Assembly (NCBI GenBank): GCA_022841905.1
Contig: JALHQO010000013.1
Span: 12,405-76,404 of the forward strand
Length of the DNA stretch: 64,000 bases
Origin: Hyphomonadaceae bacterium
GTDB lineage: Bacteria; Pseudomonadota; Alphaproteobacteria; Caulobacterales; Aquidulcibacteraceae
Direction of reading: 5' to 3'
This document shows, in pieces, positions 51,647 through 60,428 of the stretch (positions are counted from its first letter, which is position 1; each line of letters begins with the position of its first letter). Both the position numbers and the translations under genes were made by a program. Under the pieces are notes generated by a model, which did not search any database, had not been told where the DNA came from, and saw only the letters and a list, made by a program, of their open reading frames with translations.

Positions 51647-52701
51647 TGCGCGCGCTCCTCGCGTTCGCGCTATTGGCGCTCGCCGCCTGCGCCACGGCGC
51701 CGGAGCCAGCTCCGCGCTGGTCCCTCGTCGTACACGGCGGCGCCGGTGTTATCGAACGCGCGAACCTCACGCCCGAACTTGAAGCGCAGTACCGCGCTGC
51801 GATGCAGCGGGCGCTAACGACAGGCGGCGCCATCCTCGAACGCGGCGGCTCGTCGCTTGATGCGGTCGAAGCCGTGATCCGCGAGATGGAAGACGATCCG
51901 CTGTTTAATGCGGGCCGCGGCGCCGTTTTCACGGCCGAAGGACGCAACGAACTTGACGCTTCGATCATGGATGGCCGCAACCGTGCCGCAGGCGCTGTCG
52001 CCGGTCTGACGCGCACGCGTCATCCGATCAGCGCCGCGCGCGCCGTGATGGAGCGCTCGCGCCATGTCATGCTGATCGGCGAGGGCGCCGAGGCGTTCGC
52101 GCGGAGCCAAAGGCTGGAAGAGGTCGATCCGGCCTACTTCTTCACCGAGCGCCGCTGGCAGCAGCTGGAAGACAACTTGCGCGCCAACAGTCTGCCGATC
52201 CCGCAGCGCCCGGCCGGCGCGCCGCAAGCGCCGCGTGCTGAACTCGTTTATCCAGACGATCACCAGTTCGGCACCGTCGGCGTCGTAGCATTCGATAGCG
52301 CGGGCAACATCGCGGCCGGCACCTCAACCGGCGGCACCACAGGCAAACGTTGGAGCCGCGTTGGCGATGCACCGATCATCGGCGCAGGCACATATGCGCA
52401 GAACGGCGTCTGCGGCGTGAGCGCGACCGGCACCGGTGAATTCTTCATCCGTGTTGGCGTCGCGCGCGATATCTGCGCGCGCATGCAGCTCAACGGCGAA
52501 AGCGCACAAGAAGCCGCCGATAGCGTCATCGCTGAAGTCGGCGCTATGTTGAATAATCAAGGCGCTGCCGGAGACGGCGGCGTCATCGTGCTCGATGGCC
52601 GGGGCGGCGTCGCCTGGGCGATGAACACGCCGGGCATGTACCGCGCCGCCCAAATGGCGGGCGGAGACCCCATCGTGCAGATTTTCGCGGACGAACAATG
52701 A
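51643..52701 (+). CDS. Lipoprotein isoaspartyl peptidase / plant-type asparaginase
   Basis: 352-aa N-terminal-nucleophile hydrolase precursor that self-cleaves before Thr and hydrolyses isoaspartyl dipeptides or asparagine. Motifs: WSLVVHGGAGVIER, LFNAGRGAVFTAEGRNELDASIMDG, the cleavage site in HQFGTVGVVAFDSAGNIAAGTSTGGTTGKRWSRVGDAPIIGAGTYA, and CGVSATGTGEFFIRVGVARDI. It carries a lipoprotein signal (LLAFALLALAACATAP), placing it in the periplasm. It overlaps hpd by 4 bp (ATGA), an unexpected partner. A second ATG three bases later is an alternative start. Confidence 0.9.
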   Translation: MMRALLAFALLALAACATAPEPAPRWSLVVHGGAGVIERANLTPELEAQYRAAMQRALTTGGAILERGGSSLDAVEAVIREMEDDPLFNAGRGAVFTAEGRNELDASIMDGRNRAAGAVAGLTRTRHPISAARAVMERSRHVMLIGEGAEAFARSQRLEEVDPAYFFTERRWQQLEDNLRANSLPIPQRPAGAPQAPRAELVYPDDHQFGTVGVVAFDSAGNIAAGTSTGGTTGKRWSRVGDAPIIGAGTYAQNGVCGVSATGTGEFFIRVGVARDICARMQLNGESAQEAADSVIAEVGAMLNNQGAAGDGGVIVLDGRGGVAWAMNTPGMYRAAQMAGGDPIVQIFADEQ

Positions 52702-52782
52702 GCAATCGTCACTCGCCCATGGCACTAAAGCGCGGCTCGCTCGTTGATCCTCTGGGACTCTCCGGTCCCCGGGGAACATCTC

Positions 52783-52971
52783 ATGTCAACGTTCGTGATC
52801 TACGCGATCGGCTATCTCATCCTTCTCGCCGGCTTGGTCTATGGCGCGGTTCTGCTCGGCGTCCAGACACAATGGATTATAGTCGGCGCGCTCGTAATGC
52901 TGGGCCTTGGCATTGCGCTGGGCGTCGGCAAGACGCGTACGAAAGACGTCCCCACCGATCATCAACCCTAA
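52783..52971 (+). CDS. Small two-helix membrane protein
   Basis: 62-aa protein MSTFVIYAIGYLILLAGLVYGAVLLGVQTQWIIVGALVMLGLGIALGVG with two membrane helices and a short basic/acidic tail. The ATG is preceded by GGGGAA. No family recognised. It lies within the tyrosine cluster between the peptidase and VOC genes. The length and clean amphipathic layout favour a real gene. Confidence 0.6.
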   Translation: MSTFVIYAIGYLILLAGLVYGAVLLGVQTQWIIVGALVMLGLGIALGVGKTRTKDVPTDHQP

Positions 52972-53008
52972 GCGCAGCGCGTCCGGCGCGCGCGCAGGAG
53001 CGCGCATT

Positions 53009-53575
53009 ATGGCGATAACGTCAGGCATCCATCACGTCGCCTATCGCTGCAAAGACGCCAAGCAAACCGTCGAGTTTTATCGCGACGTGTTCGACATGGA
53101 TTACACGACCGCGTTCGCCGAGGATCACGTCCCCTCGACGGGCGAGTACGATCCGTACATGCACGTCTTCCTCGACGCGGGAAACGGCAACGTGCTCGCC
53201 TTCTTCGAACTGCCGAACCAGAAAGACATGGGCCGCGACGAGAACACGCCAGCCTGGGTCCAGCACATCGCGTTCAAAGTTGAGAGCTTGGATGCCCTGA
53301 TGGCCGCGAAAGCGCGCGCCGAGGCCAAGGGCCTCGACGTGCTCGGCCCCACCGATCACGGCATCTTCAAATCGATCTACTTCTTCGACCCCAACGGCCA
53401 CCGCCTAGAACTCACCGCCGACACGGGCACCGCCGAGGAGTATGCCGAACTCAAGCGCGTCGCCCCCGCTATGCTGGAAGAATGGAGCCGCACCAAGAAG
53501 GCGCCGCAACATGCGGCCTGGCTCCACGAGAAAGCGCGCGCCGCACACGCCACGAAGTCGCGGATCGGGGAATAA
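53009..53575 (+). CDS. VOC-family (glyoxalase/extradiol-dioxygenase fold) protein
   Basis: 188-aa vicinal-oxygen-chelate protein. GIHHVAYRCKDAKQTVEFYRDVFDMDYT opens the first module with a His metal ligand; WVQHIAFKVESLDALMAAKARAEAKGLDVLGPTDHGIFKSIYFFDPNGHRLELT carries the second His and final Glu. It is a divergent member lying among hpd, maiA and fah. It might act on a homogentisate-pathway intermediate or detoxify a by-product; it is too small and dissimilar to be homogentisate 1,2-dioxygenase, which is a cupin. ATG 53009 has AGGAG upstream. Confidence 0.8.
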   Translation: MAITSGIHHVAYRCKDAKQTVEFYRDVFDMDYTTAFAEDHVPSTGEYDPYMHVFLDAGNGNVLAFFELPNQKDMGRDENTPAWVQHIAFKVESLDALMAAKARAEAKGLDVLGPTDHGIFKSIYFFDPNGHRLELTADTGTAEEYAELKRVAPAMLEEWSRTKKAPQHAAWLHEKARAAHATKSRIGE

Positions 53576-53615
53576 TCGGCATGACGTTGGCGCGCGTCCG
53601 CGCTAGAGAGGACGC

Positions 53616-54266
53616 ATGCTGAAGCTCTACGATTATTGGCGTTCGTCTGCCGCCTATCGCGTCCGCATCGGGCTAAATCTCAAAAACGTCGATTACGAGT
53701 CCGTGCCGATCAACATCGCACCCGGCACGGACGAGCAGATGCGAGAGCCATATCGTTCGAAAAACCCGCAAATGCGTGTGCCGGCGTTGGAGACTGAGCA
53801 GGGCATCATCACCCAATCGCTCTCGATCCTGGTCTGGCTCGATCAAATCTACCCGAACCCACGCCTTATGCCCGCCGACCCGTGGCTCGGCGCGCAAGTG
53901 CGTTCATTCGCCACCACGATCGCGACCGACATTCATCCGCTCAACAACACCAGCGTGCTGACGCGGCTCAAGTTGGAGTTCAGCGCAAGCGAAGATCATA
54001 TCGGCGAATGGTATCGCCACTGGATCAAACTCGGCTTCAACGCGCTCGAACACCAGGTCGCCAATCATCCAGACACTGCATACATTTTCGGCGATGAGCC
54101 AACGCTGGCCGACGTGATGCTCGTGCCGCAAATGGCCAATGCGCGTCGGTACAAGACGGATGTTTCGCCATTCCCACGCCTCGTTGCCTGGGACGAAACC
54201 GCGCGCAAACATCCCGCTTTCATCAAAGCCGCGCCGGAAAACCAGAAGGACGCGCCCAAGCCATGA
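53616..54266 (+). CDS. maiA: Maleylacetoacetate isomerase (zeta-class GST)
   Basis: 216-aa glutathione-dependent isomerase converting maleylacetoacetate to fumarylacetoacetate. The zeta signature YWRSSAAYRVRIGLNLKNVDY holds the catalytic Ser/Ser/Cys-position residues (SSA), followed by NPQMRVPALETEQGIITQSLSILVWLDQIYP and the C-terminal helical domain with DEPTLADVMLVPQM. It overlaps fah by 4 bp. Confidence 0.93.
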   Translation: MLKLYDYWRSSAAYRVRIGLNLKNVDYESVPINIAPGTDEQMREPYRSKNPQMRVPALETEQGIITQSLSILVWLDQIYPNPRLMPADPWLGAQVRSFATTIATDIHPLNNTSVLTRLKLEFSASEDHIGEWYRHWIKLGFNALEHQVANHPDTAYIFGDEPTLADVMLVPQMANARRYKTDVSPFPRLVAWDETARKHPAFIKAAPENQKDAPKP

Positions 54267-55270
54267 AACTCGCATCGCTCCGCCACGGCCGTGACGGCCG
54301 CCTCGTCGTCGTGTCCCATGATCTAGCCTGGTACGCGGTCGCTGGCCCCGAAGTGCCGACATTGCAGGCCGCGCTCGATGATTGGACGCACGCCGAGCCG
54401 CGCCTCAAGGCGCTGAGCGAAGGCGTCAACGCCGGCACGATCCTGCGCGAGCGCTTCCACGAACGCGAAGCCGCTTCGCCGCTGCCGCGCGCCTATCAAT
54501 GGGCCGATGGCTCGGCTTACGTGAACCACGTCGCACTCGTGCGCCAAGCGCGCGGCGCTAAAATGCCGGAGACGTTTTGGACCGACCCGCTCATGTATCA
54601 AGGCGGCAGCGATGTTTTTCTCGGGCCGCGCGACGCCATTCCGCTGAAAGACGAATCCTGGGGCTGCGACTTTGAAGCGGAAGTCGCCGTCATCGTCGAC
54701 GATTGCGAAGCCGGCATCAGCGCTGACGAAGCGAAGAAGCGCATTCGTCTCGTAATGCTGGTGAACGATGTCAGCCTGCGCAATCTCATTCCGGCAGAAT
54801 TGGAGAAGGGCTTTGGCTTCTTCCAGTCGAAGCCATCATCCGCCTTCTCACCCGTTGCGGTCACGCCTGACGCGCTCGGTGACGCGTGGCGGGACGGCAA
54901 ACTGCATTTGCCGATGCACGTCACGCTGAACGGAAAGGCCTTCGGTGCAGCGAACGCCGGCGAAGACATGACTTTCGATTTCGGCCAACTCATCGTCCAC
55001 GCCGCTAAGACCCGCGATCTCGCTGCCGGCACGATCATTGGCTCAGGCACAGTCTCCAATCGCGGCGAAGACGGCGGACCTGGCAAACCGGTCAGCGAGG
55101 GCGGCCGCGGCTATTCCTGCATTGCCGAACAACGCATGATCGAGACGATCCAGTCGGGCAAGCCGAGCACCGCATTCCTCAAGCATGGCGACACCGTGGA
55201 AATCGAAATGCGCGACGCGAAGAATCACTCGATCTTCGGCAGGATCGAACAGGAAGTGGTCAAAGCCTAG
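54263..55270 (+). CDS. fah: Fumarylacetoacetase
   Basis: 335-aa FAH-fold enzyme splitting fumarylacetoacetate to fumarate and acetoacetate, the last step of tyrosine breakdown. Motifs: LMYQGGSDVFLGPRDAIP, SWGCDFEAEVAVIVDDCEAG (metal ligands), MLVNDVSLRNLIPAELEKGFGFFQSKPSSAFSPVAVTPD, GTIIGSGTVSNRG and the closing VEIEMRDAKNHSIFGRIEQ. The short form of about 335 aa is the common proteobacterial type. Translationally coupled to maiA; convergent 4-bp overlap with the SDR gene. Confidence 0.92.
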   Translation: MKLASLRHGRDGRLVVVSHDLAWYAVAGPEVPTLQAALDDWTHAEPRLKALSEGVNAGTILRERFHEREAASPLPRAYQWADGSAYVNHVALVRQARGAKMPETFWTDPLMYQGGSDVFLGPRDAIPLKDESWGCDFEAEVAVIVDDCEAGISADEAKKRIRLVMLVNDVSLRNLIPAELEKGFGFFQSKPSSAFSPVAVTPDALGDAWRDGKLHLPMHVTLNGKAFGAANAGEDMTFDFGQLIVHAAKTRDLAAGTIIGSGTVSNRGEDGGPGKPVSEGGRGYSCIAEQRMIETIQSGKPSTAFLKHGDTVEIEMRDAKNHSIFGRIEQEVVKA

Positions 55271-56010
55271 AACGGGATGCGCGCGCCATCCCACGCGAAG
55301 GCATTGCCGCTATCCGCCGGTGTTAGGCCATCGATGACCGAGAGCAGCCGCTCGGCGCTATATGCCGGCGTGAACAGCTTTTCCACCGCAACGCCACGCT
55401 GGAATGGCTTGGATAGATCCGTGTCGACCGTGCCTGGATGCAGCGCCACGCAAATCGCTTGCTTACGCTGGCGCGCCAGCTCGATCGCGCAGGTGCGGAC
55501 GATCTGATGCAGGGCGGCTTTAGAAGCGCGATACGAAGCCCAGCCGCCGAGGCGGTTGTCCTCGATCGATCCTACGCGCGCCGAGAGCGCAGCAAACACC
55601 GCCTTACGGTCACGCGCCAACAGCGGCAGCATGTGCTTGGCGATCAGGGCCGGTCCTGTCGCGTTGACGGCGAACGCATGCACGAAGCTGTCGGCGCTGA
55701 AGTCGCGCCAAGTCTTTTCCGGCTGCATGCTGCCTTCGTGCAGTACTCCGGTCGTTACCAACACGAGATCGAGCGGGCCGCCCCCGCTCATACAGGCCGC
55801 GGCGTCGGCGATCGTCTCTTCGCGCGTGATATCAAACTGAAATGGCGTAATCTTAGGTCGCTCGGCGATCACGGATGAGCGAGAGCCGGCATAGATTGCG
55901 CCGACGCCCTCGTTCTCCGCCAGAAGGTCGAGCAGGGCGGCGCCGACGCCGCCGGTCGCGCCAAAGAGTGCGACGCGCATTGGCGCGCTAAAACTCGTGA
56001 GCGCGCTCAC
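55267..56010 (-). CDS. SDR-family oxidoreductase (CsgA-like)
   Basis: 247-aa short-chain dehydrogenase/reductase: cofactor loop VALFGATGGVGAALLDLL, FAVNATGPALIAKHMLPLL (NAxG position), and the catalytic ALSARVGSIEDNRLGGWASYRASKAALHQ (Ser, Tyr and Lys all present). A GTG start at 56010 overlaps the photolyase stop (GTGA) and suggests coupling; ATG 55980 (MRVALFGATGG) is an alternative. SDR genes next to FeS-type photolyases recur in proteobacteria (from memory), but a joint function is not established. Confidence 0.85.
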   Translation of the reverse strand: MSALTSFSAPMRVALFGATGGVGAALLDLLAENEGVGAIYAGSRSSVIAERPKITPFQFDITREETIADAAACMSGGGPLDLVLVTTGVLHEGSMQPEKTWRDFSADSFVHAFAVNATGPALIAKHMLPLLARDRKAVFAALSARVGSIEDNRLGGWASYRASKAALHQIVRTCAIELARQRKQAICVALHPGTVDTDLSKPFQRGVAVEKLFTPAYSAERLLSVIDGLTPADSGNAFAWDGARIPF

Positions 56011-57533
56011 TTCGGGCCGTTCAGAAAGATGCGCGCATCGCGTGCGATCTCGTTGCGGCGTTCATCGCTCATGCGGTCTAGCGTGCGGTACATCGGCGCG
56101 ATGCGCGGATTGCCGCCCAGTATCGGCCGATTGCGCGCCAGAAAGTCCCAGTAAAGATAGTTGAACGGGCATGCTTTGGGGCCGCTCTTAAGCTTCACGT
56201 CGAAGGCGCAACCTTTGCAATAGTCCGACATACGATCGATATAGGCGCCGCTCGCCGCGTAAGGCTTCGAGGCAAGCAGGCCGCCATCCGCGAATTGGCT
56301 CATGCCGATCGTGTTGGGCGCTTCGACCCATTCGTAAGCATCCGCGTAAACCGCCAGATACCATTCATGCACCTGAACAGGATCAACGCCCGCGAGCATG
56401 GCAAAATTGCCGGTGACCATGAGCCGCTGGATGTGGTGCGCGTATGCTTCGACTTTGGTTTGGCCGAGAGCGGCAGCCATGCACGCCATGTCGGTTTCGG
56501 CTGACCAATAGAACCATGGCAGATCGCGCGTTGCGCCCAGCGCGTTGCGGCGCGTGTAGTCCGGGCCTTCGCGCCAATAGATACCGCGCACATATTCGCG
56601 CCAACCCAAAATCTGGCGGATGAAGCCCTCGACTGCGTTGAGCGGCGCCTTGCCGTTTCGGTATTCCGCCTCGGCGCGGCGGCAAACATCGCGGGCATCC
56701 AGCAGGCCGATGTTAAGATACATCGAGATGACTGAATGATAGAGGAACGGCTCGCCGCTCAGCATCGCGTCTTGGTAGTCACCAAAGCGGGGCAGGGCTT
56801 CGTGCAGAAAGTGCGTTAGCGCCAGGTCAGCCTGTTCATGTGTCACGCCAAACCAGAACGGTTCGAGATCGCCAAAATGATCGCCGAACCGTTCGGCCAC
56901 GAGGTTCAGCACCGCCTCGGTTTCCGCATTCGGCGCAAAACGCGGCGGCGAGGGCATGAGAAGATCATTATCGGCGGGCTTTCGGTTTTCGGCGTCGAAA
57001 TTCCAGCGTCCGCCGGCGGGCGCCTCGCTGTCCATCAGGATGCCGGTCTCCGTGCGCATCAGTCGGTAGAAATATTCCATGCGCAACTGCTTGCGCCCTT
57101 GCGCCCAGGTGCGGAATGCGGCGTGCGAACAGATGAAGCGCGTGTCCTCACGCACCTCGACCGGCAAGCCGAGTGCCGCCTCCCAGCCTTCCATCTCTCG
57201 CGCGAGCCGGTGTTCTCCAGCTTCGGTGACCACCACCTCCGCGGGCTGCAACGCCGCGATCGCTCTTTGCAACTCGCCGCGGAGCGAGCCGCTATTGTCA
57301 GTGTCGTCCAACGCCACATAACGCACGGTGACGCCGTCGGCGCGCAGCCGCCTCGCGAACGCGCGCATGGCTGCCAACACAAAGGCAATCTTCTTTTTGT
57401 GATGGCGCACATAAGTCGCCTCGGTTGAAACCTCGGCGAGCAGGACGACATCGCGGGCTTTATCGAGATCGCGCAGCGCTGCGATGCGCGGCGTCAGTTG
57501 GTCTCCTAGAACAAGGCGTAAAGCATGCACCAC
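56007..57533 (-). CDS. phrB: FeS-containing bacterial cryptochrome/(6-4) photolyase
   Basis: 508-aa flavoprotein of the FeS-BCP (PhrB-type) group, which repairs (6-4) photoproducts with light. The N-terminal antenna domain (LRLVLGDQLTPRIAALRDL) and the FAD domain (ILGWREYVRGIYWREGPDY, WYLAVYADAYEWVEAPNTIGMSQFADGG) are followed by the diagnostic cluster ligands: Cys in DVCRRAEAEY, DYCKGCAF and GPKACPFNYLYWDFL, four in all. The start is GTG. DUF2256 diverges from its 5' end. Confidence 0.93.
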   Translation of the reverse strand: MVHALRLVLGDQLTPRIAALRDLDKARDVVLLAEVSTEATYVRHHKKKIAFVLAAMRAFARRLRADGVTVRYVALDDTDNSGSLRGELQRAIAALQPAEVVVTEAGEHRLAREMEGWEAALGLPVEVREDTRFICSHAAFRTWAQGRKQLRMEYFYRLMRTETGILMDSEAPAGGRWNFDAENRKPADNDLLMPSPPRFAPNAETEAVLNLVAERFGDHFGDLEPFWFGVTHEQADLALTHFLHEALPRFGDYQDAMLSGEPFLYHSVISMYLNIGLLDARDVCRRAEAEYRNGKAPLNAVEGFIRQILGWREYVRGIYWREGPDYTRRNALGATRDLPWFYWSAETDMACMAAALGQTKVEAYAHHIQRLMVTGNFAMLAGVDPVQVHEWYLAVYADAYEWVEAPNTIGMSQFADGGLLASKPYAASGAYIDRMSDYCKGCAFDVKLKSGPKACPFNYLYWDFLARNRPILGGNPRIAPMYRTLDRMSDERRNEIARDARIFLNGPK

Positions 57534-57594
57534 GCGCCAAGTACGCGCGCTCGGTTCGCTTGGATTGGAGTTCGATCGAGTTTATCGTCAATCC

Positions 57595-57753
57595 ATGGTC
57601 AAGAACGCCAACGGTAAGCGGCTCGAGAAGTCCAACCTGCCGCAGAAGATTTGCGCGTCGTGCCGCCGGCCTTTCAGCTGGCGCAAGAAATGGGCGCGTG
57701 ACTGGGCACATGTGAAGTACTGCTCTGATCGGTGCCGCGACCGAGCCTCATGA
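57595..57753 (+). CDS. DUF2256-family zinc-ribbon-like small protein
   Basis: 52-aa basic protein MVKNANGKRLEKSNLPQKICASCRRPFSWRKKWARDWAHVKYCSDRCRDRAS. The paired CxxC motifs (CASC and CSDRC) make a zinc ribbon, and RPFSWRKKWARDW is the DUF2256 signature. It starts 61 bp from the divergent photolyase start; DUF2256 genes are repeatedly found with cryptochrome/photolyase genes (recalled). The ORF-track start 111 bases upstream is inside the photolyase gene. Its stop codon lies directly beside the convergent exonuclease stop. Confidence 0.85.
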   Translation: MVKNANGKRLEKSNLPQKICASCRRPFSWRKKWARDWAHVKYCSDRCRDRAS

Positions 57754-58401
57754 GTGCGCGAAGATGTCAGTCTCTTCCCAGCCGGCGAGATCGAGCGCAG
57801 CTCGGCTCGGCAGGAAGTCGAAGCACGCTTGCGCAATCTCAACGCGGCCTTCGCGCGCTAGCATGATGTCGAGCTTGTCTTTCAACTGGTGCAAGTAGAG
57901 CACATCCGATGCCGCGTAGGCCAGCTGCGCATCGCTCAGTTCAGCCGCGCCCCAATCGCTCGATTGCTGCTCCTTGGAAATATCACGTCCGAGCACTTCC
58001 TTGGTGAGATCCTTCAGACCGTGGCGATCAGTGTAGGTCCGCACCAGCTTGGACGCGACCTTGGTGCAGTAGACCGGCGCCGTGACGACCGAGAGATCGC
58101 GCATGAACATCGCCAGATCGAAGCGTGCGAAGTGGAAGAGCTTCAGAACGCTTTGGTCCGAGAGCACGCGCTTCAAATTTGGCGCGTCATAGCTAGAGCG
58201 ATCGAGCTGCACGAGGTGGATCTCGGACTTGCCGTCGGAGAGCTGCACCAGGCAGAGCGGATCGCGCACCAGCGAGAGCCCCATCGTCTCGCTATCGACC
58301 GCAACATGCCCGTCGAACCTCACGTCGTCGGGAAGATCGCCGCTATGCAAATGGACGACCATGTTGCGCCCATCGGCGGTGAGGGAGAGTTTGCGTGTCA
58401 T
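57748..58401 (-). CDS. RNase D-like 3'-5' exonuclease (DEDDy)
   Basis: About 217-aa protein with only the exonuclease domain of RNase D, without HRDC domains, as is common in Alphaproteobacteria. DEDDy residues appear in VAVDSETMGLSLVRDPLCLVQL (DxE), KLFHFARFDLAMFMRDL (D) and LSDAQLAYAASDVLYLHQLKDKL (Y and D). ATG 58401 was taken; the internal ATG at 58362 (MVVHLHSGDLP) fits the usual N-terminus and may be the true start. Confidence 0.88.
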   Translation of the reverse strand: MTRKLSLTADGRNMVVHLHSGDLPDDVRFDGHVAVDSETMGLSLVRDPLCLVQLSDGKSEIHLVQLDRSSYDAPNLKRVLSDQSVLKLFHFARFDLAMFMRDLSVVTAPVYCTKVASKLVRTYTDRHGLKDLTKEVLGRDISKEQQSSDWGAAELSDAQLAYAASDVLYLHQLKDKLDIMLAREGRVEIAQACFDFLPSRAALDLAGWEETDIFAHS

Positions 58402-58445
58402 GGGGCGCGGGCTTAGTCCAATTCGTGCGGGCAGGCCAGAGGCGC

Positions 58446-60422
58446 TCACCGCCCCGTTCTGAGCCGCACACCCAGGCGCAGCGCCTGTGGCGGCCCGAGG
58501 CTCTCGATCCCGCCCGCCGTTTCCGCCGTTTCGACCGTGGCATCGAGCGCATTGTCGAGCGCGGCATAGATGGAGACCGTATCCGTCAGCGCCTGCTCGG
58601 CGCGCAAATCGAGCACGGTGGCTGCCTCCAGCACGCGGCTATTCAGATCATCCTCGAAGCGATCGCTTTCATAGCGCAGGTCGGCGGAGAGGGTGGTCGC
58701 CTCCGTCGCGCGCCAAACCAAGCCAGCGGCGGCGCTCCATTCCGCGGCTTGCGCTGGCCGCAGGCCGTCGAGAGAACCGCCATCGAAGCGGGCATCGGTG
58801 TAGCTCATCGCCGCGCGCCAAGAGAGTGTAGCGCCGAGCGCGCCTTGCGCCTCGGCTTCGATGCCAGTCGCTTCGATCACACCGGCATTCTGTCGCTGTC
58901 GATAGGCGCCGCCCGCCGGTACGAATACGCCAGGCGGAAACGTGCCCGGCCCGGCGCCTAGCGTGACATTCACAATCGCGTCCTCCAGGCGCGCCGCAAA
59001 CAGACCGACACTCCACGACCATGCACGATGCTCTCCGCCAATGGCCCCGTCGAGCCCAAGCAAACGCTCCGGCTCAAGCAGCGCATTTGCTTCGGTAACG
59101 TCATTGCCGACACGGAAGGGGCGGTGAAGCTCGTTTAGTGTCGGCGGCCGGAAACCCGCATACGCTGCGCCGCGAACAAAATAGTCGCCAAACTCACGCC
59201 GCACGCCAAAGCGCGCAGTCGGCGCAATCGTCTCCGTATCGTCGGGCAAGAACTCCAGCGTCGGCGCGCCGGTCGCCAGCAAGCGCTCGATCCGTTCGCC
59301 ATCCTCGGCGCGGTTGACATCAACGCGCGCTCCGCCCGAGACGAGCCAATCGCCAAACGTGCGCCAGCTTTCGGCGTAGACGCCTGCCGTGAGCGTGCGC
59401 CCGCCCGCGATGCGTGAGCGCGTGAACGCGCCGCCCATGAACGAGAACAGTTCGCGCGTCTCGCCATCGGCCGCGCGCAAATCGGCGCCGATCTCCAGAC
59501 CGCCCGCGTCATCGCTCCAGCGTATCGCCGCATTGCCGCCCCAGCCGAGCGCGGGCGTTTCATACTGCACGCTCGCCGGTGTCGTTGTGCTGCGATCCGG
59601 CGCGGTTGCGACGGAGGAGTTGTATAAATCCGATTGCAGCGTCCACGCTTGCACGCGCCACGCAAACGGCCCAGCCGGATCGGCCAATGTAAAGCTCAAG
59701 CTTGAGCCTTCGGAGCGCGACTCCGCGCCAACGAGCCCAGCGCTGCGCCATTCCGAATACGCGCCCAGTCGCGCCGCAAACACCAGATCGTCGCCGCGCC
59801 ACTCCAACCTCGTCACGCCGGCGAACGAATCGGACGCCAGCGCCACATCCGCCGCCCCGCGTCCTTCGCGCACCGCGACCCAACCGTCGCTCCGTTGCGC
59901 TGATGCGCCCAGCATCCATGAAAATGCGCCGCTGGTCGCTTCGCCGATGCCGGCCAATCGCCCGTAGCCAAGCGCGTCGCCTTCGGCTGTCAGCACCGCG
60001 CCTTGCCCCCGCCGTTCACGCAACCGCACAGCGCCCGTCAGCGCGCCGGCGCCATAAGGTCCAGCGCCTGCGCCGCGCACGATGTCGGCGCCTTCGATCG
60101 TCTCAGCCGGAAGCGCGCCCCAGATCACCCAGCCGCCGAACGGGTCGTTCATCGGCTGGCCGTCGAGCGTCACCAGCGCGCGACCCGCACCGGACGGCGC
60201 AATCGCACGCAGCGATAGGCCCTGAATGGTCGGGTTGGCTGCGGCGCTATCGTTGCGCCGGAACAGCGCTACACCCGGCACAACGCGCAGCGCCTCATCC
60301 AAGCGGACCGCATCCTCGATCGCCTGCGCATTGACTTCGACGCGCGCGTAAACATCCTCGCCCGCCGCCTCCGGCAGGCGCGGGGCGGTTACGATGATTT
60401 CTTCAGCACCTTGGCAATCCAC
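58446..60422 (-). CDS. TonB-dependent outer-membrane receptor lacking its own signal peptide
   Basis: 658-aa receptor: TonB-box-like EEIIVTAP at residues 7-14, plug domain (VEVNAQAIEDAVRLDEALRVVPGVALFRRNDSAAANPTIQGLSLRAIAPSGAGRALVTLDGQPMNDPFGGWV, IVRGAGAGPYGAGALTGAVRL) and a beta barrel to the end. The only available start is GTG 60422, two codons after the TGA stop of the upstream peptidase gene and in the same frame, so no signal peptide is encoded. The barrel ends RLGVRLRTGR rather than in the usual aromatic residue. Either export depends on readthrough from the lipoprotein gene or the receptor is N-terminally damaged. Ligand may be peptide, given the peptidase (inference). Confidence 0.82.
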   Translation of the reverse strand: MDCQGAEEIIVTAPRLPEAAGEDVYARVEVNAQAIEDAVRLDEALRVVPGVALFRRNDSAAANPTIQGLSLRAIAPSGAGRALVTLDGQPMNDPFGGWVIWGALPAETIEGADIVRGAGAGPYGAGALTGAVRLRERRGQGAVLTAEGDALGYGRLAGIGEATSGAFSWMLGASAQRSDGWVAVREGRGAADVALASDSFAGVTRLEWRGDDLVFAARLGAYSEWRSAGLVGAESRSEGSSLSFTLADPAGPFAWRVQAWTLQSDLYNSSVATAPDRSTTTPASVQYETPALGWGGNAAIRWSDDAGGLEIGADLRAADGETRELFSFMGGAFTRSRIAGGRTLTAGVYAESWRTFGDWLVSGGARVDVNRAEDGERIERLLATGAPTLEFLPDDTETIAPTARFGVRREFGDYFVRGAAYAGFRPPTLNELHRPFRVGNDVTEANALLEPERLLGLDGAIGGEHRAWSWSVGLFAARLEDAIVNVTLGAGPGTFPPGVFVPAGGAYRQRQNAGVIEATGIEAEAQGALGATLSWRAAMSYTDARFDGGSLDGLRPAQAAEWSAAAGLVWRATEATTLSADLRYESDRFEDDLNSRVLEAATVLDLRAEQALTDTVSIYAALDNALDATVETAETAGGIESLGPPQALRLGVRLRTGR

Positions 60423-60428
60423 GTGGCC

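Noticed and set aside
53009-53575. VOC protein as homogentisate 1,2-dioxygenase.
   Set aside because: Homogentisate dioxygenase is a cupin of about 430 aa; this is a 188-aa VOC fold.
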